Positions 1 through 8,226 of a stretch of 21,825 bases of DNA are shown in pieces. The stretch comes from an uncultured Ruminococcus sp. (GTDB taxonomy: Bacteria > Bacillota > Clostridia > Oscillospirales > Ruminococcaceae). Within the stretch, counting starts at the first letter, position 1, and the number at the start of each line of letters is the position of its first letter. The position numbers and the translations under genes are program-made. The notes beneath the pieces were generated by a model. That model had not been told where the DNA came from, made no database searches, and saw only the letters and a list, made by a program, of their open reading frames with translations. Where the stretch lies: the NCBI GenBank assembly GCA_947175975.1, contig CAMWOX010000012.1, positions 1 through 21,825 of the forward strand. The letters are read 5' to 3'.

Positions 1-1220
1 GTGTTTTTGTCAGAGTCTTCTAACCAGCCTTTCAGCGTCTGGTTATCATGCGTCACGGTATAGACCACACAATGAGGTGAATTGAAATTATGCGGCAAAT
101 GTTCATTTTCCGGATCACTGTCAAAACCGAATTGCAGGACTTTCATGCCGGGATAGTGCAATGCTTTGAGCATACTCCGGACAGCAGGTGTAATAAAGCC
201 AAGATCTTCCGCAATAATATTCAGACTGCCCAGTTCCCTGCCCACAGCCTGGAATAATTTCTTATTTGGCCCTTTACGCCACTTGCCGTCAATTGCAGTT
301 TCATTCCCATACGGAATCGTGTAATAACTCTCAAACCCACGGAAATGATCAATCCGGATCACATCATAAAGATTTGCCGCAAATTTCAGTCTGGATGTCC
401 ACCAGCTGAAATTATTTTTCCTATGATATTCCCAATCATACAATGGATTCCCCCAGAGTTGTCCGGTCGGCGAGAACGGATCGGGTGGACAGCCTGCAAC
501 TTCGACCGGCTTTTTCTGGTCATCCAGATCAAATAATTCCGGAGATGCCCAGACATCCGCACTGTCATAAGCAACATAAATCGGCATATCACCGATAATT
601 TCCACCTGATGCTGATTGGCATATTTCTTGAGTGCATTCCATTGCTGAGAGAATATAAACTGAATAAAGCAGTATAATTCTATCTCATCTGCGAGAGCCT
701 GTCTGGATGCTTCCAGTGCGTTCGTATCACGCATGGCAAGTTCCTGTTCCCATTCATACCAGGGCTTGCCATCATGATCCGCTTTGAGTGCCATAAATAA
801 CGCATATTCCGGCAGCCAGTGCTTATTGGCATTTTTGAAAGCCGTGTAGCCTCTCAGTTTCTTTTTCTGGAATCTGGCAAATGCCCGGCGCAGGACAGTA
901 ATATTACTCCTGTACAATAATTCATAATCAATGCGATCTGCATTTCTCTGCCAAAGCATGGATGCATAGTCTTCATGTTCCAGCAATCCGAGTTCTTCCA
1001 GCTTTTCAAAATCAATAAAATACGGATTTCCGGCATAAACAGAAAACGACTGATACGGAGAATCGCCGTAACTGGTCGGAGACAGTGGAAGAATCTGCCA
1101 GCAAGCTGTTTCGCTTGCCTGAAGAAAATCCACAAAATCATAGGCTGCCTTGCCCATTCTGCCAATGCCATATCGTGACGGCAGACTGGAGATATGCAGC
1201 AGAATGCCACTTTTTCTCAT
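1..1220 (-). CDS. malQ: 4-alpha-glucanotransferase (amylomaltase), C-terminus cut by window edge
   Basis: GH77 enzyme that transfers alpha-1,4-glucan segments between maltooligosaccharides in the cytoplasm, used in glycogen or starch-oligosaccharide metabolism. About 406 residues are present of a family length near 500; the missing part lies before base 1. The N-terminus reads MRKSGILLHISSLPSRYGIG, a typical MalQ start. Visible motifs are YGDSPYQSFS (near 51), IIGDMPIYVA (208), GCPPDPFSPTGQLWGNP (243), RIDHFRGFE with the likely nucleophile D291, IAEDLG with the likely acid/base E338, and THDN with D392. The start ATG is preceded by AAAGGAG at good spacing. It begins 14 bases after the rmuC stop on the same strand, so the two are probably cotranscribed. 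Identification is secure. Confidence 0.96.
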   Translation of the reverse strand, partial: MRKSGILLHISSLPSRYGIGRMGKAAYDFVDFLQASETACWQILPLSPTSYGDSPYQSFSVYAGNPYFIDFEKLEELGLLEHEDYASMLWQRNADRIDYELLYRSNITVLRRAFARFQKKKLRGYTAFKNANKHWLPEYALFMALKADHDGKPWYEWEQELAMRDTNALEASRQALADEIELYCFIQFIFSQQWNALKKYANQHQVEIIGDMPIYVAYDSADVWASPELFDLDDQKKPVEVAGCPPDPFSPTGQLWGNPLYDWEYHRKNNFSWWTSRLKFAANLYDVIRIDHFRGFESYYTIPYGNETAIDGKWRKGPNKKLFQAVGRELGSLNIIAEDLGFITPAVRSMLKALHYPGMKVLQFGFDSDPENEHLPHNFNSPHCVVYTVTHDNQTLKGWLEDSDKN

Positions 1221-1234
1221 AATCTATACTCCTT

Positions 1235-2515
1235 TTAGAAAATTTTTTTTGCAATCCTCTTGAAAACTTTTATTTTCCGAGGCTCTTTTTTATTTTCAAT
1301 ATTTTCAAGATGAACAGGCGGTTCTTCCGTTAGATAATCCTGTACATGATGCAGTTTCCGGTGTATCTGCCGGGTACGCACACCCACTAATCGTTCCAAT
1401 TCATCGCTGGCACTGGAAATTTTGTCCTGTGTTCTTGCCAGAGTGTCTGTAAACTTATCAAATTCTTCCCGGATTTCTTCAAATAATGCCTGAATCTCGA
1501 TACTCTGATTCTGAATTGCTATACTCTGGAAGCCGGCTTGCAGACTCACAAGCAGTGCCGCCAGCGTAGAGGGACTTGTGACAAAAATCCGATATTTCTG
1601 AAACAATTCCTCCTGCAATCCGGATTGCAGAACTTCGGCATATAAATTTTCTGTCGGGAAAAATAAAATTCCGAAATCCGTTGTCAGAGGTGGATGTAAA
1701 TATTTTCCAGAAATATCTTTAGCTTCACTTCGGATTCTGTCTGCAAAATTTTTCCTTGCAGCAGCAATTACATTCTTGTCGCCGGATTCACAGGCATCCA
1801 GAAGATGCCGGTAAGTATCCGCCGGAAATTTGGAATCCACCGGGAGCAACAGCTCCCGACCATTCCGATCCGGCATCCGGACAGCAAATTCTACCTGTCC
1901 TTTACCGATCATGGCATTTTTAATATATTGCTTTTCGCTCAAAAAATCTGATAAAATCGTTTCTAACTGGATTTCGCCGACTTCACCACGAAGCTTGACA
2001 TTGGAAAATATTTTTTTCAGATCACCGACACTTCCTGCAAGCGCCTGCATTTCTCCAAGTCCCCTGTGTACCTGTTCCAACCGGAGATTGACAGCTGAGA
2101 AAGCTTTCTCAATGCGTGAATCCAGAATTTCCTGCATTCTCTCATCAATCAAGCTATTCATTTCCTCCTGAAGCATCTGGAAATTTCTCTGCATGGATAC
2201 CTGAACAGACAAAAATTTATTCTCATTTTCCTGCGAGAAACATCTCATACGTTCCTCTGTCTGCGAATCCAGACTTTTCATGGAGAGATCAATTCGATCA
2301 AGCTGTTCCGCCAGCCGGTCATTCATTTTCTGTAATGTTTTTTCCTGCAAGGCAAGACGTTTTTTTTCGGATCTGATCTGCTGATTTTCAGATAATCCCT
2401 GTTCTTCCTGGTTTTCCTGCTGTTTCATCTGATCCCAGACATGCAGCAACATTCTGCCCTGAACAATGGCAACGGCACTGAGCAGGGTACATAGAATCAG
2501 AAGAATCCCCTGCAT
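1235..2515 (-). CDS. rmuC: RmuC family protein
   Basis: RmuC proteins limit certain recombination and inversion events in E. coli; the core resembles a PD-(D/E)xK nuclease fold. The product has an N-terminal membrane segment (about residues 2-20), then a long coiled coil rich in Q, E and K to about residue 130, then the RmuC core. Core motifs are LRGEVGEIQLETIL, LLLPVDSKFPADTY and DFGILFFPTENLYAEVL. The tail is basic (PRKIKVFKRIAKK). An in-frame TTG lies two codons upstream, but it sits one base from the AGGAG. The ATG at 2515 has 7-base spacing and is the better start, giving 426 residues. It faces the CmpB-family gene divergently across about 70 bases, with malQ downstream. Confidence 0.93.
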   Translation of the reverse strand: MQGILLILCTLLSAVAIVQGRMLLHVWDQMKQQENQEEQGLSENQQIRSEKKRLALQEKTLQKMNDRLAEQLDRIDLSMKSLDSQTEERMRCFSQENENKFLSVQVSMQRNFQMLQEEMNSLIDERMQEILDSRIEKAFSAVNLRLEQVHRGLGEMQALAGSVGDLKKIFSNVKLRGEVGEIQLETILSDFLSEKQYIKNAMIGKGQVEFAVRMPDRNGRELLLPVDSKFPADTYRHLLDACESGDKNVIAAARKNFADRIRSEAKDISGKYLHPPLTTDFGILFFPTENLYAEVLQSGLQEELFQKYRIFVTSPSTLAALLVSLQAGFQSIAIQNQSIEIQALFEEIREEFDKFTDTLARTQDKISSASDELERLVGVRTRQIHRKLHHVQDYLTEEPPVHLENIENKKEPRKIKVFKRIAKKIF

Positions 2516-2585
2516 AAACAATCTCCTTTCAGGGTAAAATATTCCTGTATTTTTTATATATAATTTAAATCAGGAGGTCATAAAT

Positions 2586-2978
2586 TTGAAAACTGCAAAA
2601 CTTGCCATTCCATTTCTCATGGGCTATTTTCTCTATGCATTGATTGAAATTCTCGCAAGAGGCTATACCCACTGGACAATGACACTCACGGGCGGAGCTG
2701 TCTTTGTGACCATGTGCATTGCATTCCGGAATGCACCGCCAATGCCCAGGCAATTTCTGTATCTGTTCGGTGCAGTAATTATTACGTCTTTTGAACTTGC
2801 CGTAGGTGTGATTGTCAATTTATATCTTGACTGGAATGTATGGGATTACAGTCATCTGCCTCTGAATTATCACGGACAGATCTGCCTGCTGCACTCGACA
2901 TTCTGGTATTTCACCAGTATTCCGGCAAAAGCACTGTATGATCTGCTCGAACCGAAACTGAATGCAATTGCAGTCTGA
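2586..2978 (+). CDS. Small membrane protein, putative ABC transporter permease family (CmpB, PF06541-like)
   Basis: A 130-residue integral membrane protein with about three to four hydrophobic segments: residues 7-25, 33-47, 58-80 and 100-115. The stretch NVWDYSHLPLN followed by GQICLLHSTFWYF is the hallmark of the family annotated as putative ABC-transporter type permease (CmpB). The biochemical function of that family is not established, and no ATPase partner is nearby. The start is TTG, chosen because AGGAGG at 2572-2577 lies 8 bases before it; the next ATG (codon 12) has no such site. It is the only plus-strand gene among minus-strand genes in this part of the window. I see no convincing -35/-10 pair in the 70-base divergent gap, only AT-rich TATAAT-like sequence at 2559 that sits too close to the ribosome site. 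Confidence 0.85.
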   Translation: MKTAKLAIPFLMGYFLYALIEILARGYTHWTMTLTGGAVFVTMCIAFRNAPPMPRQFLYLFGAVIITSFELAVGVIVNLYLDWNVWDYSHLPLNYHGQICLLHSTFWYFTSIPAKALYDLLEPKLNAIAV

Positions 2979-3012
2979 AAACATGCTCATAGCTATTATA
3001 GCATATTTCAGA
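2974..3012 (+). terminator. Possible imperfect hairpin at the end of the CmpB-family gene
   Basis: TCTGAAA plus ATGCT pair with AGCAT plus TTTCAGA around a small internal loop, overlapping the stop codon. No clear T-run follows, so a terminator role is only a possibility. Confidence 0.25.
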
Positions 3013-3087
3013 ATCAGATACAAGTATTTCTGCAATTTTTGTCAGAATTATCAATTATTTTACCCCATAATCATCATTTTTCACGAA

Positions 3088-3126
3088 AAAATCAGCCGTC
3101 ATGTTCGGAAACAGACAGCTGATTTT
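3088..3126 (-). terminator. Rho-independent terminator of secDF
   Basis: On the minus strand AAAATCAGCTGTC pairs with GACGGCTGATTTT: 13 pairs including one G-U wobble, which on the plus strand would be a C-A mismatch. An inner TGTT/AACA stem closes a 4-base loop. A run of T follows on the minus strand. It starts 15 bases past the secDF stop, and the wobble favours the minus strand as the functional direction. Confidence 0.85.
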
Positions 3127-3140
3127 GGAATTTCTGAAAA

Positions 3141-5462
3141 TTATTTTGCCGCAACATCGCTAATCAGCTTGTTGCCATGGCGTTCATTCCACCATACCCA
3201 GAGTGTGGGAGCAATGCACTGAGAAGAATAAGTACCAGCAATTAATCCGAATGTCATTGGCACAGAGAAACTCAAGATGCTTGTCACATTAAAGATCCCT
3301 GCCACAACACTGACAATAATCATTGTTACAACGGTTGTAATGGAAGTTCTCAAAGAACGGCGCATTGTCTGACTTGCACTGAGATTGACCAGCTCGGAAA
3401 TGGCTGTTGCTTTTGGCAGTTTCTGCTCATTCTCACGGATTCTGTCATAGACAATGATCGTATTATTGATGGAATAACCGAAGATGGTCAGCACAACTGC
3501 CATGAAATTTGAGTCAATTTCAAAACCGCAGAGAACAAAGCTTCCGTAGGTAATAATAATATCATGCAGAAGTGTAATAATTGTGAACACACCAGCAGAC
3601 CAGCCACTGATCTTCTTGAATCGCAGAGCGATATAAATAATCAGGACGATTGCTGCAAAGATGACAGCAACAATGCATTTTGCAAAAAATTCCCGACCGG
3701 AAGACGCACTGACATCATTGCTTTCCAGCTCTTCAATCGCATTCTCCGAATAGGTATTTGTCATAACTGCGAGAATTTCTTCCTGCTGATCCAATGTCAG
3801 ACTCTCGTCATAGCTGAAAGAAACTGTGAGGATATTTGTATCCGCATCAAAGCTTTCGCCTTTCTGGATCGTCACAGGCGTATTCAGGATGCTTTCGATT
3901 TCAGACTTGCAGGCTGTTTCATCCAGATCTCCATGGTAAGAGTAAGAAATAATTGTACCACCTTTGAAATCAATGGAAACTTCTACGCCCAAAAAACTGG
4001 TACACAGAGAAACAACAATCAGAACAGCAGAAATCAAAAAGAACTTCTTCTTGTTTTCGCTAAAATGCAGTAATTTGGCTTCTTTGTAAGTTCCTTCCTT
4101 GTAGCCATAGAGAGCCGGTTTCTGGAATGCCTTGAATTTTGAGAGCGAGAATGTCAGAATCCTTGCCGCTGCCACACCCATGATGAAATTCAGAATAACA
4201 CCCATGACCAGCGTGAAGCCGAAAGAATAGATAAAGCCCTCTGTGGTTGCACCGAAGAAATGGAAAATCGTTGCATCCAGAATTTTTGTCACAAAATTCG
4301 TATTTGTACCGAATGCACCCATCAGGATCACAGCAACAATTGCGAGTGTTAAGTTTCCGTCCAGAATTGCGGAAAATGCATTCGCATAGCCAGCTTTCAG
4401 GGAAGACTCCAGACTCTTGCCTCTGGATAATTCCTCCCGGATTCTCTCAGCTGTGATAATATTACAGTCAACACCCATGCCGACAGATAAGATAATACCT
4501 GCAATACCCGGAATCGTGAGTGTAGAACTTGGCAGAAATCCGAACCAGCCGGAAACAGCTGCGAGCATTCCGGCAACCTGTCCGATCAAACCGATCACAG
4601 CAATAAATCCTGGCACTCTGTAAAGAATCAGCATATAAATACAGATAAATACCAGGGCAATCAAGCCGCTGAGAATCATTGCGTACAATGCACCCGCACC
4701 GAGTGTCGGAGATAATGTTTTCGTACTGGTTGCATGAAGTGAGAACGGCAGTGCGCCGGATGTGATCTGATCCGCCAGTTCTTTTGCAGATTCAGAAGTA
4801 AAGTTACCAGAAATCACGGCATCACCGCTTGTGATCGCTTCATTTACTGTTGCACTGGAAATACAGGTTTCATCCATCCAAATGGAAATATAGCCGTTGT
4901 TGGCTGCCTGCTGAGAAGTAGCTGTAGCAAAGGCATCTTTGCCGGATTCGTTCAGTTTCAGCTGTACAACCCACAAGTCGTCCTGCTGATTATAACCTGG
5001 TGTAGCTTCTGCAACATCTGCACCTGTTAAGATCGGCTCACCAGTAATTTCCGTGCCATAACGGAACGTGAGTTCTGACATCTGACCAAGTTCATTGACA
5101 GCTGCGGCAGGATCAAAATCTTCTTCCCCGGATTGCCACGGAAATCTGACAATAATACGGTTGTTGTTATAATCCACATAAGTCTCACTGTCATTGATAC
5201 CCAGTGTCGACAGACGGAGCTTGATGACCTGCAAGGCAGCATCCATCTGTTCTTCCGTAGCATCCAGATCATCCTCCGGCTCAAATGTGACATCTACACC
5301 GCCCTGAATATCGATACCCAAACGAATATCTTCGAGACCATGTACATATGTGGTCTTAATGTCGCCTTTATAGCTTGCAATGCCAAACACAGTAGACAGT
5401 GCAAATGCCAATACCAGAAAAAAGACGACAAAAAAGACGGGCTTTTTTGTTTTGCGTTTCAA
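3141..5462 (-). CDS. secDF: SecDF fused protein translocase subunit
   Basis: A membrane protein that uses the proton gradient to pull secreted proteins out of the SecYEG channel. SecD and SecF are fused in one chain of 773 residues. Visible in order: TM1 (about residues 8-28), SecD motif LGIDIQGG (48-55), an extracytoplasmic region to about 245, TM block with IPGIAGIILSVGMGVDCN (317-334) holding the conserved Asp, SecF motif IDFKGGT (497-503), LLHDIIITYG (631-640) and FGYSINNTIIVYDRIREN (661-678). An in-frame ATG at 5510 lies at the predicted transcription start and lacks a ribosome site. TTG at 5462 has AAGGAGG 7 bases upstream and is the real start. About 22 residues (387-408) look inserted in the SecD membrane domain. 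It has its own promoter and terminator. Confidence 0.96.
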   Translation of the reverse strand: MKRKTKKPVFFVVFFLVLAFALSTVFGIASYKGDIKTTYVHGLEDIRLGIDIQGGVDVTFEPEDDLDATEEQMDAALQVIKLRLSTLGINDSETYVDYNNNRIIVRFPWQSGEEDFDPAAAVNELGQMSELTFRYGTEITGEPILTGADVAEATPGYNQQDDLWVVQLKLNESGKDAFATATSQQAANNGYISIWMDETCISSATVNEAITSGDAVISGNFTSESAKELADQITSGALPFSLHATSTKTLSPTLGAGALYAMILSGLIALVFICIYMLILYRVPGFIAVIGLIGQVAGMLAAVSGWFGFLPSSTLTIPGIAGIILSVGMGVDCNIITAERIREELSRGKSLESSLKAGYANAFSAILDGNLTLAIVAVILMGAFGTNTNFVTKILDATIFHFFGATTEGFIYSFGFTLVMGVILNFIMGVAAARILTFSLSKFKAFQKPALYGYKEGTYKEAKLLHFSENKKKFFLISAVLIVVSLCTSFLGVEVSIDFKGGTIISYSYHGDLDETACKSEIESILNTPVTIQKGESFDADTNILTVSFSYDESLTLDQQEEILAVMTNTYSENAIEELESNDVSASSGREFFAKCIVAVIFAAIVLIIYIALRFKKISGWSAGVFTIITLLHDIIITYGSFVLCGFEIDSNFMAVVLTIFGYSINNTIIVYDRIRENEQKLPKATAISELVNLSASQTMRRSLRTSITTVVTMIIVSVVAGIFNVTSILSFSVPMTFGLIAGTYSSQCIAPTLWVWWNERHGNKLISDVAAK

Positions 5463-5515
5463 ACTTACATCCTCCTTGTTTTTAAAAAATTTATTTCTTT
5501 GCAGAATCATAATCT

Positions 5516-5544
5516 ATTATAATACAAAATCTCTGCAAAGTCAA
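5516..5544 (-). promoter_or_regulatory. Sigma-A-type promoter of secDF
   Basis: Minus strand TTGACT (5539-5544), 17-base spacer, TATAAT (5516-5521). This is near consensus. The predicted start near 5509 gives a leader of about 47 bases to the TTG start at 5462. It lies between the tatD stop and secDF. Confidence 0.87.
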
Positions 5545-5553
5545 GATTTTCAG

Positions 5554-6330
5554 TTACAGAATATGAAATAATTTTTTTGCATTCTCACAGGTAATATCTA
5601 TTACTTCCTGTGCAGAAATATTTCTGATCTCCGCCATTCTCTGTGCCGTATGAATGATCATTGTACTGTCACAACGTTTGTGCCGGAACGGTTCAGGTGT
5701 AAGCCAGGGACAGTCTGTTTCGATCATGATCCTGTCAGGCGGCAGGATTTTCAATGCTTCCACAGGCTTGCGGGCATTCTTGTAAGTAATCACCCCCGAA
5801 AAGCTGAAGTACAAATCCGGGATCTTCAGTAATTCCTTTGCAGTTTCTGCTGATCCGTTATAGCAATGCATCACGCCACGTGGCTGATAATATTGCAGGA
5901 TCTCCACAGCATCGCCCATGGCATCCCGGATATGCAGGATCACAGGCAGATCCAGTTCCCGGGCAAGTTCCAGCTGTCTGGTAAAAACCTTTTTCTGGAG
6001 CATTTTCTCTTCCGGATGCCAGTAATAATCCAGACCAATCTCGCCGATTGCCCGGCATTTTTCGTATTCTGTCAGCTCCCGGATTCTGTCAAGCCAGTCC
6101 GCCGGTAGATCTTTCACATGTTCTGGATGAATCCCAGCACTGCAATAGAGATACTCATATTTTTCTGCCAGTCTCTGGCTTTCCACACAATCCGGAATTG
6201 TAATCCCTGCCAGCATACTATATTTTATTCCGTTTTCCGGTAGAATTTTTTCAAGTAATTCCTCCCGGTCAGCATCAAATCCGGAATCTGCATAATGTGC
6301 ATGGGAATCAAAAATATTCTGCAAAACCAT
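5554..6330 (-). CDS. tatD: TatD family metal-dependent hydrolase
   Basis: TatD proteins are TIM-barrel metal-dependent hydrolases with 3'-5' DNase activity in several species. The product is 258 residues, the usual length. Metal ligands are visible: FDSHAHY (H10, H12), AIGEIGLDYYW (E97), HIRDA (H133), HCYNGS (H155) and IETDCPWLTPEPFRHKR (D206). The start ATG lies two bases past the stop of the upstream LCP-like gene. Its ribosome site GGAAGGAG is formed by that gene's last codons, so translation is likely coupled. There is no obvious terminator before the secDF promoter, so some transcripts may run on into secDF. Confidence 0.95.
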   Translation of the reverse strand: MVLQNIFDSHAHYADSGFDADREELLEKILPENGIKYSMLAGITIPDCVESQRLAEKYEYLYCSAGIHPEHVKDLPADWLDRIRELTEYEKCRAIGEIGLDYYWHPEEKMLQKKVFTRQLELARELDLPVILHIRDAMGDAVEILQYYQPRGVMHCYNGSAETAKELLKIPDLYFSFSGVITYKNARKPVEALKILPPDRIMIETDCPWLTPEPFRHKRCDSTMIIHTAQRMAEIRNISAQEVIDITCENAKKLFHIL

Positions 6331-6332
6331 GT

Positions 6333-7259
6333 TTATTCTCCTTCCAGATCTGCGGCATTTTCTGAGATTTCCGCATTCTCTTCCTGACTGGATTCTTCAA
6401 GAGTTTCGGGGAAAAATTCCTTGATGCTGTCATAAAAATCTGCATTCAATACAAATACATTATCCGCACTAGTCGTCCCTGTTGCAAGCCGGAACGTACA
6501 GATCTTACTTCCGTAAGTGTACATGAATTTCAGTGCTGTTCTATTATTGCTGTAATCAATGGAAGAAATATCCGTGTTAATCATGTTAATCAGCGTTCTA
6601 AAATTAGAATCCATAGAAGCCTCAATTCTGTCATAATCCGTCTGATTAATCATTTCGCAAAGCACATCTGCCACAATGGAACTTCTCTGATTCTCACCTT
6701 TTTCAAAAAACGGATTTGTGATCAGTTTTTCAATCTGAGATGGTCCCAGATATTGCGGTTCGGAGCTGTCAGCAAAACCCTGTGTACCAACGGGAATCTG
6801 ATAATAAACACCTGCAAAAATATTACAGATTTTCTGGAACGACTCAGAATTTAAAATAATATACTTGTCTGTCTGAATATTCGCCTCACTTTCGATTGCA
6901 TCTATTGCAGACTGGATACCGCCTGTTTTGTAGAATCCTGCAAGTGTGTCCTGCTTGTCATCCACAATAGAAAGCATATTGGATGGCAGTGACAACAGCA
7001 TAATCCGCTTGTCTTCTGGTATAATTCTGGCAATCAAAAACGTCAGCGGACTTGCATCACTGGGTTCATCCAGTACAAACAGCAGGGTATTGCTGTCTTC
7101 GGCAGTGGGCTTGACAACACTGCTTTGCATTTTCTGAATATTCTCTTTGGAACTGATCCTGTCAAACAGATACATTGCAATACCGCCGATGCACACAATT
7201 CCCAACAGGAAAGCCAGCAGAAACGGGATTGCCACATGTCCTTTCTTTGATTTCGCCAT
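6333..7259 (-). CDS. LCP-like (LytR-CpsA-Psr) membrane protein lacking the catalytic residues
   Basis: A 308-residue protein with a short basic N-terminus, one membrane segment (about residues 9-31) and an extracytoplasmic domain. The pattern from NTLLFVLD through IMLLSLPSNML, LAGFYKTGGIQSAIDAIE and DKYIILNSESFQKICNIFAGV follows the LCP fold, whose active members attach anionic polymers to peptidoglycan. The LCP signature IPRD reads LPSN here (S93, N94), and the Arg/Asp pair expected near residue 70 is absent (DASPLTF). Ligase activity therefore seems unlikely. The C-terminus is acidic. AAGGAGG lies 11 bases upstream of the ATG, a long spacing. It is coupled to tatD. The LCP assignment is from pattern only and moderately sure. 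Confidence 0.7.
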   Translation of the reverse strand: MAKSKKGHVAIPFLLAFLLGIVCIGGIAMYLFDRISSKENIQKMQSSVVKPTAEDSNTLLFVLDEPSDASPLTFLIARIIPEDKRIMLLSLPSNMLSIVDDKQDTLAGFYKTGGIQSAIDAIESEANIQTDKYIILNSESFQKICNIFAGVYYQIPVGTQGFADSSEPQYLGPSQIEKLITNPFFEKGENQRSSIVADVLCEMINQTDYDRIEASMDSNFRTLINMINTDISSIDYSNNRTALKFMYTYGSKICTFRLATGTTSADNVFVLNADFYDSIKEFFPETLEESSQEENAEISENAADLEGE

Positions 7260-7286
7260 AATATTTCAATCCTCCTTAACTGGAAT

Positions 7287-7314
7287 TTTATACCATAGTT
7301 AATAATTTTTCCAA
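7287..7314 (-). promoter_or_regulatory. Possible promoter of the LCP-like gene and tatD
   Basis: Minus strand TTGGAA (7309-7314), 16-base spacer, TATAAA (7287-7292). The start would fall just ahead of the ribosome site, giving a very short leader. Weak call. Confidence 0.35.
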
Positions 7315-7337
7315 AACTGGAAAGTTTTCTTCGACAC

Positions 7338-7366
7338 TTGCTTTTTTGAAAATTTAGTGCTATAAT
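7338..7366 (+). promoter_or_regulatory. Plus-strand promoter pointing antisense into the SLOG gene
   Basis: TTGCTT (7338-7343), 17-base spacer, TATAAT (7361-7366), in the gap between two minus-strand genes. No plausible plus-strand gene follows until alr at 8227. It could make an antisense transcript over 7389-8036 or a long leader to alr. Confidence 0.5.
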
Positions 7367-7388
7367 AAACATGCATGTATTTGATCGT

Positions 7389-8036
7389 TCAGGAATATTT
7401 TCTGAATATGTTCCCAGAATCTTTCACATACTCCACGCACCAATCCTGCGGTTCAGGAATATAGAATACTTTCGGATTAGGTTCAATCCTGCAATACGGA
7501 ACATGAAACTCTCTGGCATATCGGAGCGTATTGGCAGAACCAGAATGAGTGCTGTTTCCACAAACTGCCAGAATTGCATCAGAATACTTTGCAATGAACC
7601 GGTTTCTGGTATAAAAACTTTCTTTTTTGCTGTATTCCCCCGACAGTATAATAATATCATCCACAGCACATTTCATCTCATTGAGCAGTGCAATCTTTTT
7701 ATAATGCATCTCAAAAAATTTTTCATAATCCGGAAACGGCTGTATGCCGAATATTTTCACATCCGGAAACTCCCGACGTTTCTTCGCCAGATAAACTGTT
7801 GCAATATAATCCGTTCCGCCCGCAAGTCCTGTCAGAAAACTGCGGAAGCCCTCTTGCAGTCTGCAATCCAGATGATAGTACACTGCGTTTTTCAATGCGT
7901 TGAATTTATCCTCTTCATGCGGCAGTTTCCCCCTTCTGTGACCAGTAATACCAAGTACAGGTAACGTACCGCAAATAGCAGGGGGCAGTTTGGGGGAAGA
8001 TCCTGCGACAGATTCTTCCCTACTGAGTATAATCAC
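7389..8036 (-). CDS. SLOG-family (YpsA/DUF1273-like) nucleotide-binding protein
   Basis: A 215-residue soluble protein. GITGHR (29-34) and GLAGGTD (70-76) match the YpsA-type SLOG family, a Rossmann-like fold predicted to bind nucleotide-derived ligands. RNRFIAKYSDAILAV (145-159) and HSGSANTLRYA (164-174) match the later conserved parts of the fold. YpsA affects cell division in Bacillus and Staphylococcus, but the ligand and role of this protein are unknown. The start is GTG at 8036, with AAAGGA about 10 bases upstream. The first 26 residues precede the fold and look unstructured. It is a single-gene unit with its own promoter, and I find no clear terminator after it. Confidence 0.82.
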   Translation of the reverse strand: MIILSREESVAGSSPKLPPAICGTLPVLGITGHRRGKLPHEEDKFNALKNAVYYHLDCRLQEGFRSFLTGLAGGTDYIATVYLAKKRREFPDVKIFGIQPFPDYEKFFEMHYKKIALLNEMKCAVDDIIILSGEYSKKESFYTRNRFIAKYSDAILAVCGNSTHSGSANTLRYAREFHVPYCRIEPNPKVFYIPEPQDWCVEYVKDSGNIFRKYS

Positions 8037-8074
8037 AATCGATTAATCCTTTCTCAAGATAAAATTTTAATTTT

Positions 8075-8103
8075 ATTATAACATATCTGTTTCAAAATCA
8101 CAA
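8075..8103 (-). promoter_or_regulatory. Promoter of the SLOG gene
   Basis: Minus strand TTGTGA (8098-8103), 17-base spacer, TATAAT (8075-8080). The start near 8068 leaves a leader of about 30 bases. Confidence 0.7.
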
Positions 8104-8226
8104 GGGAAAAAACAGAATTTTCAAAAAAATTTGCAGTTCTGTTGCGGAATGCACAAAAAATTTATTATTTCAGAGATAATTTTTAGCAAATTTGATCTGA
8201 TTTTTATCAAAAAGGAGTTGACTGAG

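Noticed and set aside
2559..2564. TATAAT as promoter of the CmpB-family gene
   Set aside because: No -35 box at a proper distance, and the start would fall on the ribosome site at 2572.
3564..4073. Plus-strand open frame of 169 codons inside secDF
   Set aside because: Antisense shadow of a clear SecF region, with no domain or ribosome site.
7371..7964. Plus-strand open frame of 197 codons after the promoter at 7338
   Set aside because: It mirrors the SLOG gene, has no ribosome site, and its composition is unlike a real protein. The ATG lies only about 5 bases past the -10 box.
8191..8211. Small hairpin TTTGAT/ATCAAA before alr as a regulator or riboswitch
   Set aside because: Only 6 AT-rich pairs around a 9-base loop, with no known riboswitch motif.
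8131..8226. N-terminal extension of alanine racemase from an upstream ATG
   Set aside because: There is no ribosome site at 8131, the extra 32 residues do not resemble Alr, and AAAGGAG supports the ATG at 8227.
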